Notes under the pieces: generated by a model
The model's database searches: none
What the model was told of the DNA's origin: nothing
The model's input: only the letters and a program-made list of their open reading frames with translations
Position numbers and translations under genes: made by a program
DNA from: GCA-2684655 sp045105235
GTDB lineage: Bacteria > Planctomycetota > UBA1135 > UBA2386
DNA: 64,000 nucleotides
Direction of reading: 5' to 3'
Assembly: GCA_045105235.1 (NCBI GenBank)
Contig: JBGCDH010000011.1
Location: 1 to 64,000, forward strand
Part shown: piece after piece, positions 56,498 through 64,000 of the stretch
How positions within the stretch are numbered: position 1 is the first letter of the stretch
How the letters are laid out: the number at the start of each line of letters is the position of its first letter

Positions 56498-58200
56498 TTC
56501 GCGTGAAGCTCAATGTCGGTTGTGTTTTTGCCGGCCGTGGCCGTAGCCCGAACGGCAATTTCCGGGCGATCGGAAAACTCGAGCCGGCCGGGGCCGAATC
56601 GATCGGTCTCCAACCGGAATGCTCCGGACGAATCCGTCGTTGTTACCAGCACACCTTCGAAACGACCTCCCGACAGGATGCGCCGCCCCACGGCGATTGG
56701 CTGTGACGACAAGCCAACCGCTGCGGCGTCGGGTCGCCAGCGCACCGCCTGACCGGACAAAGCGCTGCCATCGGCCGCAAACGCCACGCCTTCAAGCCTG
56801 GCGGTGAGCCCAGCGGCAACACGTTCTTTCGGATCCGCCGGCATCACGTCGTAGTCACGAAACGGCGCGGTAGGGTCGACCAACTCCGAATACGGAACGC
56901 TACCCGCGCCCTGGATCCGAAGCCTGGCAGCGACGCTGCCGCGGGCCATCAACTCGAAGACGCCGTCGACGCCCGTCTCGGCCGTCACCGACGCACCGCC
57001 CGCTACCTGCCAGACAACTTTGACGCCCGGGAGCGGCTCCAAGGCCGGTCGCAAACGCACTCGGCCGCGCAGCAGCGTGCCGGGTAAGGGCGCAAGGCGG
57101 ATCGAAACGCCGACCGAGCCCGTATCGATCGGCCCGAGGGTTGCCGGCTCGTGCAGTCCGTGCCGAACCAGCAAGGTGCACGTGCCCCCCGCCAACAGCG
57201 GCCCCAACTCAAACGATCCGTCTTGACCGCTCTTGGCAAGCAAGCCGAGCGGGTCCTCACCTTGCACGCGTACTTCGGCATCGACGAGCGCCGCCCCCGA
57301 CTGCGTCTGCACCCGCCCGCTGATGTAGCTACCTGGCGCCAGCAAGATGCGCTGCGGCGGTGGCTCTGGCCCTGCTGCAACGACAACCGGCACTCGGCCC
57401 ACATAGCCGGTCGTCGCAACCTCCATGTCAAAGTCACCGGCCTGCAGAAACCGCACGATGGCGCCATTGCCGTCATCTTCGAGCTTGTGCACGAGGCGCT
57501 GGTTGTAGCGGCCGAGCTGGACCGCGACGTCATGGCTGACTTCGCTCGCGGCCAGCATGGTGTGCTCTTGCCACGCTCGCCGCAGAATCGGATCGTCTTT
57601 CGGCCCCGGTGAGCGCATCGCGTTGCCGCCGCTTGCTCCGGCACGATTCGCTCGCGGCCGCAGTCGGACAAAGACACTGTCGAGACGGCCGCCGTCCGTT
57701 GTTTCAAAGACGAAGCGGCGCCGCAGCGACCACCGGTCTCGCACCAGACGCACGGTCTTGGGCGCCAGCTTCGTCGATCCCAGCTGCGCCGGCGCCAATC
57801 GCAGCAGGTAATTGGGCGCCACCACGGCGAGCTGCGCGGCAGACTTGAGAGGCACGGGCGCCAGACCTTGCTCCCCGGAGACCGACAGATCTGCGCCGGT
57901 CAGCCTACGGCGCACGACGGCGCCGACGATGGCTCTGTCGGTGTCGTGATCGACAACGCGCAGGTAGACGGTCGCGCGGTCCGCGAGTTCGCCCGGCGGA
58001 ATGCTTGCGGCCGCCGCGCGCGTCGCCACCACGGTCGGCGGCAGGGAGCGGGGCGCCGGGCCGGCATCCGGCACACTGGGCAAGGCGGACGGCAACGCCG
58101 AAGGCAACGCTGGAGGCAACGCGTCGGATCGGCTCAATAGCGCAAAGCCAACCGCCGCCGCGAGCACGACCACCAACAACAGCACGATGACGGCACGCAT
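56494..58200 (-). CDS. Membrane-anchored protein with carboxypeptidase-regulatory-like repeats and an ALPS-repeat linker
   Basis: A 568-residue protein if started at MRAVIVLLLVVV; a Met 11 codons upstream (58233) is equally possible, since neither has a ribosome-binding site. The N-terminal transmembrane helix is followed by a Pro/Ala/Ser-rich linker with four near-tandem copies of ALPS (DNA repeat at about 58083-58130). Beta repeats follow (VYLRVVDHDTDRAIVGAVV, GSYISGRVQTQSGAALVDA, SGQDGSFELGPLLAG, GVDGVFELMARGSV, DSSGAFRLETDRFG). It is coupled to the Nudix gene downstream and divergent from the GT-C gene at 58262. Confidence 0.72.
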   Translation of the reverse strand: MRAVIVLLLVVVLAAAVGFALLSRSDALPPALPSALPSALPSVPDAGPAPRSLPPTVVATRAAAASIPPGELADRATVYLRVVDHDTDRAIVGAVVRRRLTGADLSVSGEQGLAPVPLKSAAQLAVVAPNYLLRLAPAQLGSTKLAPKTVRLVRDRWSLRRRFVFETTDGGRLDSVFVRLRPRANRAGASGGNAMRSPGPKDDPILRRAWQEHTMLAASEVSHDVAVQLGRYNQRLVHKLEDDGNGAIVRFLQAGDFDMEVATTGYVGRVPVVVAAGPEPPPQRILLAPGSYISGRVQTQSGAALVDAEVRVQGEDPLGLLAKSGQDGSFELGPLLAGGTCTLLVRHGLHEPATLGPIDTGSVGVSIRLAPLPGTLLRGRVRLRPALEPLPGVKVVWQVAGGASVTAETGVDGVFELMARGSVAARLRIQGAGSVPYSELVDPTAPFRDYDVMPADPKERVAAGLTARLEGVAFAADGSALSGQAVRWRPDAAAVGLSSQPIAVGRRILSGGRFEGVLVTTTDSSGAFRLETDRFGPGRLEFSDRPEIAVRATATAGKNTTDIELHAK

Positions 58201-58261
58201 GATCGGATCATCATAGAACCGGCCGGGGCGCATCGTCACACCCGTATGCTGGCTCTCGACC

Positions 58262-59899
58262 ATGACGACGACGACGGCTCCGACTCCAGCGGCAGCAGAC
58301 GATGCCTCTCCCGCGGCCCATCGGCCACCACACTCCCTGTGGTGGCTGCTGCTGGCCTGCGCCGCCATCGCCGCCGGGGTTTTTCTCTTCGCCGTGACCC
58401 AGCGACTGTTCTACCCACACGAAGTCGAGTGGATGGAAGGCGCACTAGCCGACCACGCGGCTCGGGTCGCCGATGGCCTGCCGCTGTATGCACCGCCGAG
58501 CGCCGAGCACGTGCCGTTCCTCTACGCGCCGCTGCTGTTTTGGCTCGGCGCTCTCGGCATCCATCTGGGACTGGACGGCATCGTCGCCCTGCGCTTGATC
58601 GCAACACTCTCGTCGATTGCGTCCGCCATGTTGATCGGTCACTGGGTTCGGCGTGACAGCGGCCGCGTGCTCCCCGGCCTCGTCGCAACCGGGATGTTTT
58701 TGGCTGGCTACGGCTGGCTGGCCTGGTGGTTCGACCTCGCTCGCAACGATTCACTGTTTGTCATGCTGTGCCTCGCTGCGAGCTATCAGCTGCGCTACGG
58801 CACCTCCAAGCGATGGCTGTGGGCCGGCCTGCTTGCCACCACCGCACTGCTTGCCAAACAGTCGACGCTGATGTGGCTGCCGGCCGTGGGCCTCGGCGCG
58901 CTTTGCCTCAACTGGCGCGTCGGCATCTACTTTGGTCTCACTTCAGCATGCACGATGGCGATCGCCATCGGCGCCATGCATTTGACGAGCGATGGCTGGT
59001 CGACGTTCTATCTATTTGAGATGCCGCGCCATCACGGCTGGGTCGGCCAAATGAAGCTCGGCTTTTGGACCATCGACATGGTGACGCTGCTGCCGCTTTT
59101 GGTTCTTGCGCTGCTCGGCTTCGCCATTCGCGTGCGCAAAGACGCGCGATCCGCGCTCTTCCTCGCGATGTTTGGCTGCGGTGGCTTGCTCGCATCGTGG
59201 CTTTCACGCATGCACGTCGGCGGCTTTGACAACGTGCTGATGTATGGCTTTTCCGCAATCTGTATTCTCGGCCCGATCGCCGTAGCCCGCATGCCGCGTG
59301 GTCGGCTACAAATCGCCGGCATGCTGCTGCTCGCGGGGCAGTTCGTTTTTCTCGCCTATCGCGCTGCGGAGCGCGACCCGGCCAAGACGCTGTTCGCGCC
59401 AGAGAGTTACACAATGGCTCACGAGGAGCTACGCACCTACGTAGAAGCGCAGCAAGGGCCGGTCTGGATCCCGGCACATGGCCACATCGCATACCGCGCC
59501 AACAAGAGCACCGGCGCCCACGGGCAGGCCATGTTTGACCTGCTGCAAGTGCTGCCAAAGCTCCCGAATGGACTGTTCGACTTCTCTGCGCTGGCCGCCC
59601 CCGAGACTCGCTTGGACTACCTATCCGAACGTGGACGCGGCGCCCTGAAAACGATGTTTGACAGCGTGCACGAGACGCTGCGCGACGGCCGTTTTGCCGC
59701 GATTGTCATCGACGAGATCGGCACCGGCATGTTTCCCGTCCTGTTTGCAGAAGGCATGGTCGGCGCGGACCGGCGCATGGGCACCGCCGACGATCCCTAT
59801 GTTCGTCGTGAGCAGCCGCTCACCTCGCAACCAGGCGCAACCAAGCCGCTGATCGGGTTTGACGTTCGCAACCCGTACGCGTTTGAGCGACGGCAGTAG
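58262..59899 (+). CDS. GT-C-fold membrane glycosyltransferase-like protein
   Basis: A 545-residue protein with about ten hydrophobic segments. The first extracytoplasmic loop has FYPHEVEWMEGALADH, an acidic motif typical of the GT39/ArnT-like GT-C catalytic loop. A FDLARNDSLFVMLCLAASYQ helix region and a C-terminal soluble part (about 380-545) follow. Such enzymes use a polyprenyl-linked sugar to glycosylate lipid or protein outside the cytoplasm. The donor and acceptor are unknown. It is divergent from the repeat protein at 56494. Confidence 0.7.
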   Translation: MTTTTAPTPAAADDASPAAHRPPHSLWWLLLACAAIAAGVFLFAVTQRLFYPHEVEWMEGALADHAARVADGLPLYAPPSAEHVPFLYAPLLFWLGALGIHLGLDGIVALRLIATLSSIASAMLIGHWVRRDSGRVLPGLVATGMFLAGYGWLAWWFDLARNDSLFVMLCLAASYQLRYGTSKRWLWAGLLATTALLAKQSTLMWLPAVGLGALCLNWRVGIYFGLTSACTMAIAIGAMHLTSDGWSTFYLFEMPRHHGWVGQMKLGFWTIDMVTLLPLLVLALLGFAIRVRKDARSALFLAMFGCGGLLASWLSRMHVGGFDNVLMYGFSAICILGPIAVARMPRGRLQIAGMLLLAGQFVFLAYRAAERDPAKTLFAPESYTMAHEELRTYVEAQQGPVWIPAHGHIAYRANKSTGAHGQAMFDLLQVLPKLPNGLFDFSALAAPETRLDYLSERGRGALKTMFDSVHETLRDGRFAAIVIDEIGTGMFPVLFAEGMVGADRRMGTADDPYVRREQPLTSQPGATKPLIGFDVRNPYAFERRQ

Positions 59900-59941
59900 C
59901 GCTGTCTGCATCCCTGACCGCGACACGACGAAGGCTCCGCC

Positions 59942-61546
59942 ATGGGCGCGTTCCGCAAAGCACTGCAAGCCGCAAGGCCTCGTTCCGAGTCGAAACGTCG
60001 CTGGCTCTATGTGCCATACGACCAGCTGCACGACGGCCTCGGCCCGCTCGCCGACGAGCCGGCGGAAGAGCTCGGCATCGTTCTGATTGAGAGCCGCAGC
60101 AAGGCCTCGCGCCGGCCCTACCACAAACAAAAGCTAGCGCTGGTGCTGACCAACATGCGGCACTTTGCCATCGAGCAGGCGAAACGCGGCGTTGCGGTTC
60201 GCTACCTCGACGCGTGCACCACCGAGGACAGCGACGACGCCTACGCGGAGACGCTTCGCCGGGCAGCAGAAGATCTCGGCACAATCCGCGTCATGCGGCC
60301 TGCCGAGCGCGAGCTACGCCATGAGCTGCAGGACCTCTTTGACGACGGCACGCTCGAAGAATCGCCGCACGATGGCTGGCTGACCACATCGGAGGATTTC
60401 TCGGCAGGTAAGGGACCGCCGTGGCGCATGGACGCGTTCTACCGGCGGGTGCGTCAGCGAACGGGCGTGCTGATGGAAGACGGCAAGCCGATCGGCGGCA
60501 AATACAGCTTTGACGCCGACAACCGCAAGGCATGGCGCGGCGAGCCACCGGCCCCGGCAGTGCCGACGTTTGCGCCGGACGCCGTGACCAAGGAAGTATG
60601 CGCACTGGTGGAACGCATCTTCTCCGATCATCCGGGGACACTGCGAGCGGAGCATTTGCCGGCCACGCGCGACGATGCGGAGCGGCTCTGGAGCTGGGCG
60701 CTCGACGAATGCATGCAGCACTTCGGCCCCTACGAAGACGCGATGTCGACGCGTTCGACCGGCCTGTTTCACACGCGCATCTCGCCGCTCCTCAACCTGC
60801 ACCGAATCTTGCCGCAACGCGTCGTCGCTGACGTGCTTGCCGCAGAGATCCCCTTCAACAGCAAAGAAGGTTTCGTTCGGCAGGTGCTCGGCTGGCGTGA
60901 ATTTGTGCGCCACGTGCACGAGGCCACCGACGGCTTTCGTTCGCTGGCAAAGACGCAGCTTGACCAAAATCACCTCGCATCCGACATGCCGCTGCCGGCC
61001 GCCTTTTGGGGTGAAGCCCCGTCCGGCCTGCACTGCCTTGACCAAGTCGTAGACGACGTTTGGCAGGAGGCCTACAGCCACCACATCACGCGCCTGATGG
61101 TGCTTGGCAACCTGGCCACGCTGCTTGGCATTTCACCGCGCGAGCTGACCGACTGGTTCTGGGTCGCGTATGCGGACGCCTACGATTGGGTCGTCGAACC
61201 CAACGTGCTGGCGATGGCGACGTTCGGCGTCGGCGAACTGATGACGACCAAGCCCTACGTCGCAGGCAGCGCCTACATCCACAAGATGAGCGACTACTGC
61301 GGCGACTGCGCTTTCCACCCAAAGAAGACGTGTCCGATCACGCGGCTCTACTGGCAGTTTTTGGCGCGCAACGCGGAACGCCTGGAGGGCAATCAGCGCA
61401 TCGCGATGCCGCTGCGCAGCCTGAAGAAGCGCAAGCCGGAAGAACGCGCACGTGACGAGGAGGTCTTTGTCGCCGTGCGCTCCGCTCTCGCAGCTGGCCA
61501 GCCCGTGACGCCGGCGACACTCGCGCTCGACGGATCGCGCGACTAG
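59942..61546 (+). CDS. FeS-BCP/CryPro-type photolyase-cryptochrome family protein
   Basis: A 534-residue protein of the iron-sulfur photolyase branch. The N-terminal antenna-like domain starts at KRRWLYVPYDQLHDGLGPLA. The C-terminal FAD domain has STRSTGLFHTRISPLLNLHR, GFVRQVLGWREFVRHVHE and LGNLATLLGISPREL. Four cysteines that would hold the 4Fe-4S cluster are Cys365 (GLHCLDQ), Cys453, Cys456 and Cys464 (YCGDCAFHPKKTCP). Known members repair (6-4) lesions. It is convergent with the degenerate kinase gene at 61555. Confidence 0.9.
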   Translation: MGAFRKALQAARPRSESKRRWLYVPYDQLHDGLGPLADEPAEELGIVLIESRSKASRRPYHKQKLALVLTNMRHFAIEQAKRGVAVRYLDACTTEDSDDAYAETLRRAAEDLGTIRVMRPAERELRHELQDLFDDGTLEESPHDGWLTTSEDFSAGKGPPWRMDAFYRRVRQRTGVLMEDGKPIGGKYSFDADNRKAWRGEPPAPAVPTFAPDAVTKEVCALVERIFSDHPGTLRAEHLPATRDDAERLWSWALDECMQHFGPYEDAMSTRSTGLFHTRISPLLNLHRILPQRVVADVLAAEIPFNSKEGFVRQVLGWREFVRHVHEATDGFRSLAKTQLDQNHLASDMPLPAAFWGEAPSGLHCLDQVVDDVWQEAYSHHITRLMVLGNLATLLGISPRELTDWFWVAYADAYDWVVEPNVLAMATFGVGELMTTKPYVAGSAYIHKMSDYCGDCAFHPKKTCPITRLYWQFLARNAERLEGNQRIAMPLRSLKKRKPEERARDEEVFVAVRSALAAGQPVTPATLALDGSRD

Positions 61547-61554
61547 CGCTAGCA

Positions 61555-62676
61555 CTAGCGACGTTTGCTGAGCCGCGTCCCGACGCGTTTTTGCACCATC
61601 TGCAGCAGTGCGGCCTCGTCGATCGCTTCTCGTTTATCCCGGCGGCGCGGCACGCCGAGGATCGGGATGCTGCGCACGTCGGTCGCCCCCGGCGGCTTCG
61701 CCGCATACGTTGTTTGCTCTGGCGCCCCGGCAACGTCGAGCAGCGCGAGGCTGTAGTTCTTCTCCTGCAGCCGAACCGGCAGCAGCTGCTGCAGCGCCTC
61801 CGTCTCGACGTCGAGCCCGCACCGGTGCAGGGCGTTGGCGATCGCAGCCGCACGCTCCGAGCTTTGGGTCACGAGCAAAACGGGGGCATGCGACGCCAGC
61901 TCCGAACGCTTCGGCTGCGGCAGCGTTGTGCTCAGCGACACGGTAAACCAAAGCGCGACGCCGTCGTCGCTGGCCGTAAAGCCCACGTCGCCCCCCATGC
62001 GCCGCACCAGTTCGCGCACCATCGAATACCAAGGCGTCACCCAGCCAGGATCGCCGACGTGTGGCGTCCCCGGCAAACGCTCGACCGGCGGCGGCCCTTC
62101 TTCTTGGTCGCAAACCGTGAAGCGCACCGAGGCGTCCCCGTCCGCACTCGGCTCCGGCGCCACAAAGACGAACACCTGGCCTCTCGCGCTGCAAAGGATC
62201 GCGTTGGCGACGAGATCGCTGAGCAGACGGCGCAGCCTCGCTTGATCGCCCACGACCCGCCGCGGTGATTCGCGGTGCACAAAGCACCGCAGACGAACCT
62301 GGTGTTCGTCGGCAGCAAACGCGTGGCGAGCAACCGCCGTTCGGGCAGCGGTGTGCAGATCGAACACATCGCGGTCAAGCTCGCACTCGCCCGACTGCAG
62401 ATGCTCGATGTCGACGACCGCGTCGAGATTCGCCTGCAGCGCAGAGCAAACGTCGACGAGGCGCTCGCCCTTCTCGGCCTTGACGGCTTCGAGCTCGGCG
62501 CGCATCTGACGGCAAAGCCGCTCGACGAAACGACGGTGCCGGCGCAGATTGGCCCGCAGCCGCTTCGGCTCGTCGGCCTTCTTCTTTTTGATCGAGACGC
62601 TCACATAGCCGTCATCGAGATGCCGGACCACTCTGCTCAAACGTGATCCGGCGGTGCGCCCAAGCAGCGCTGACAT
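61555..62676 (-). CDS. Degenerate histidine-kinase / receiver protein
   Basis: A 373-residue soluble protein. The dimerisation-like helix reads RRFVERLCRQMRAELEAVK, where the position of the phosphoacceptor His is Arg. The ATPase part has QARLRRLLSDLVANAILCS (N-box-like) but the DxGxG box is DQEEGPP and no second Gly box is obvious. The C-terminal receiver-like part (about 255-373) starts LLVTQSSERAA, lacking the acidic pair, though an Asp remains in LALLDVAGA. It is probably a signalling pseudoenzyme or scaffold. An upstream in-frame extension is improbable. Confidence 0.65.
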   Translation of the reverse strand: MSALLGRTAGSRLSRVVRHLDDGYVSVSIKKKKADEPKRLRANLRRHRRFVERLCRQMRAELEAVKAEKGERLVDVCSALQANLDAVVDIEHLQSGECELDRDVFDLHTAARTAVARHAFAADEHQVRLRCFVHRESPRRVVGDQARLRRLLSDLVANAILCSARGQVFVFVAPEPSADGDASVRFTVCDQEEGPPPVERLPGTPHVGDPGWVTPWYSMVRELVRRMGGDVGFTASDDGVALWFTVSLSTTLPQPKRSELASHAPVLLVTQSSERAAAIANALHRCGLDVETEALQQLLPVRLQEKNYSLALLDVAGAPEQTTYAAKPPGATDVRSIPILGVPRRRDKREAIDEAALLQMVQKRVGTRLSKRR

Positions 62677-62704
62677 GGGCGCGTAATTGGGATCGACCCG
62701 AGCG

Positions 62705-63544
62705 CTACAGGCCGCGCGCCCGTTCGCGCACGCTCTCGGACGGGTCCTCGCGCAGCCGCTGGGCCCACCCTGCAGGGATCTCAATGCCTTCTCTGAGCAC
62801 GCCGTCGAGCGTTGCGAACCGAACAACGGCGTCGGCGTCGCGCAAGCCGGCCTCAAAGGAGTAGCCCCCAAAGCGCACGCGCTTCACCGAGATCATAGAA
62901 ATGTGCAGACGGCGACGCGTTAGCGCGTCCGCCGACAGGGCTCGCTCCATCGGAGCCACAAACTCGTCCCGCCAATCGCTGGGAACGGGAGGCTCATAGG
63001 GGTAGTTCGGATCGAGTGCGCAGCCGCCATCAAGCCACTCAATGAAGACCTGAGCGCGAGCCTCCTTCTCTTCATCCGTCTGCTGCAGCGCTTCGGCATC
63101 GAGTTCTTCTCGCCGCTTCCGTGCCTCGAGGAGCTCTTCTTCGGAAAGCCGGCGGGGGATATCGAAGATCGAGCGCGAAGCCAACGCCGCCAAGAAGACG
63201 ACGGGCGTGAAGGCCGCGCGCGGCAGCAAGAAGCCCATCTCCGTGAAATACGCATGCTCGAAGTCGACGGCGTCGTCCTTCCATAGCACCATCGCATCGC
63301 CGAACGAGTCGTCGAGCACCTGGATCGGGTGAGCCACAACGACGTCGGCCACAATCGCCGCCAAGCCCATCGGCACCGTCAACGGCAGCATAGCGAGGAA
63401 CCAGCCTTCGCTATCGGGCACGACATACTCGTCGAACGCGTTCCAGACAGGTCGGTTGATCCTGTTGGACCACGCACAGCCCGACGACAGCGTCGCCAAG
63501 AAAAGCACGGAAGCTGTCGCCAGCGCTTTGGATCGCATGCTCAT
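62705..63544 (-). CDS. Lipoprotein of unknown function (tandem paralogue)
   Basis: A 279-residue protein with a probable lipoprotein signal (VLFLATLSSGCAW). It then has NAFDEYVVPDSEGWFLAMLP, PMGLAAIVADVVVAHPIQVL and FTPVVFLAALASRSIFDIP. The same order of segments occurs in the upstream gene (63541-63999), so the two are paralogues. The C-terminal half (about 150-279) is extra. The start overlaps the upstream stop as ATGA. It has a faint resemblance to YceK/YidQ lipoproteins, not enough to assign. Confidence 0.72.
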   Translation of the reverse strand: MSMRSKALATASVLFLATLSSGCAWSNRINRPVWNAFDEYVVPDSEGWFLAMLPLTVPMGLAAIVADVVVAHPIQVLDDSFGDAMVLWKDDAVDFEHAYFTEMGFLLPRAAFTPVVFLAALASRSIFDIPRRLSEEELLEARKRREELDAEALQQTDEEKEARAQVFIEWLDGGCALDPNYPYEPPVPSDWRDEFVAPMERALSADALTRRRLHISMISVKRVRFGGYSFEAGLRDADAVVRFATLDGVLREGIEIPAGWAQRLREDPSESVRERARGL

Positions 63545-63999
63545 CGCCCTGCCTCCGATTCGCTTTCGCTGGGCTCCGAAGGGTGATCGTCGACATCGAA
63601 GACGCTGCGAGCAAGCCAGTCCAACGAGAAGAACACCGGCGTGGCCACCGCCGACAGCGGCGTCAGCAGCACAGTGCGAAAGTCGACGCCCGCGTCAAAC
63701 TGCCAAAGGGCATCGACCGTGTCGAGCCAGGCATCGTCGATCTGCGCGATCGGATGAACGATCAGCGCATCGGCCGCGAGCCCGAACGCGCCTGTCGGCA
63801 AGGCAAGCGGAGCTGCCAGCCAGCGCCCGGTGTTGGTCGCCGGCGTCAAATGCTCATCGAGCACATTGAGCGTGAGTCGCCGATCGTGATTGCTCATCGC
63901 GCAGGACGCGGCCAGCACGCCGACCAGCAGCGGCACGAGCGCGCAGCGAAGCTTCACGGCGCGGCGAGTAAAAAGCGGAGGGGCCATGTGCGAGAACAT
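63541..63999 (-). CDS. Lipoprotein of unknown function (tandem paralogue)
   Basis: A 152-residue protein with a signal ending VGVLAASCAMS (Cys33). The body, NVLDEHLTPATNTGRWLAAP, PTGAFGLAADALIVHPIAQI and TPVFFSLDWLARSVFDV, matches the downstream lipoprotein segment by segment. The C-terminal tail is acidic and Ser/Glu-rich. A Met at codon 5 is an alternative start. The upstream promoter lies at or beyond the window end. Confidence 0.7.
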   Translation of the reverse strand: MFSHMAPPLFTRRAVKLRCALVPLLVGVLAASCAMSNHDRRLTLNVLDEHLTPATNTGRWLAAPLALPTGAFGLAADALIVHPIAQIDDAWLDTVDALWQFDAGVDFRTVLLTPLSAVATPVFFSLDWLARSVFDVDDHPSEPSESESEAGR

Positions 64000-64000
64000 A

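Noticed and set aside
58083..58130. Regulatory or CRISPR-like repeat in 56494-58200
   Set aside because: The repeat has a 12-base coding period (ALPS peptide copies) and lies inside the frame, so it is a coding linker repeat.

Overview
The window is about 64 kb of GC-rich bacterial chromosome, densely coded on both strands, with many 4-base start/stop overlaps (ATGA, GTGA). I found no rRNA, tRNA, CRISPR array, prophage or insertion sequence. Three things point to a Gram-negative bacterium, most likely a member of the Planctomycetota. There is an lpxA gene and a Wza-type export lipoprotein. A Ser/Thr kinase with TPR repeats is coupled to an ECF sigma factor. Several large secreted proteins end in a similar beta-rich C-terminal region. 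The phylum is inferred from remembered protein styles, not from a marker gene.

Layout: (1) 1-6999, two divergent gene sets. Leftward are a CDP-alcohol phosphatidyltransferase, an isoprenylcysteine/phospholipid-type membrane methyltransferase, two SAM methyltransferases and a membrane protein. Rightward are a RibD-C-type reductase, a zinc-type dehydrogenase homologue, a divergent pterin-synthase-like protein and a glycosyltransferase. This looks like an uncharacterised pathway for a glycosylated, methylated lipid or pterin-derived compound, and it is the best candidate for an undescribed system. (2) 7050-10469, a secreted subtilase-like protease with a leader that could fold in two exclusive ways. 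(3) 10639-21885, an exopolysaccharide locus: export lipoprotein, Wzz/BY-kinase-like protein, initiating phosphotransferase, GT4, Wzy-like polymerase, a kinase-like protein and a Wzx-like flippase, flanked by two sulfotransferases. A sulfated capsule is likely. (4) 21935-26028, a secreted beta-propeller protein and a glycosidase-like protein. (5) 26091-31214, a methyltransferase, a TPR/PDZ protein broken by a frameshift, bolA, arsM, infA and another methyltransferase. (6) 31415-36264, a GH74-like secreted hydrolase with a disrupted signal peptide, a TrmJ-like methyltransferase and a di-haem peroxidase.

(7) 36297-40789, a dynamin-like GTPase, a 17-bp tandem repeat array, a small HTH protein, lpxA and a double-receiver protein. 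(8) 40973-47784, a CsgG-like lipoprotein, then a kinase / ECF sigma / secreted-protein operon and another secreted protein. (9) 47833-63999, an ApaH-like phosphatase, murJ, three large proteins with carboxypeptidase-regulatory-like repeats, a SixA-like phosphatase, a Nudix hydrolase, a GT-C membrane protein, an Fe-S photolyase-family protein, a degenerate histidine-kinase/receiver protein and two paralogous lipoproteins.

The common theme is the cell envelope: polysaccharide and possibly lipid synthesis, export, secreted hydrolases and adhesin-like proteins, with kinase/sigma signalling beside them. Two genes carry single-base frame disruptions in GC- or C-rich runs. These could be real or assembly errors.
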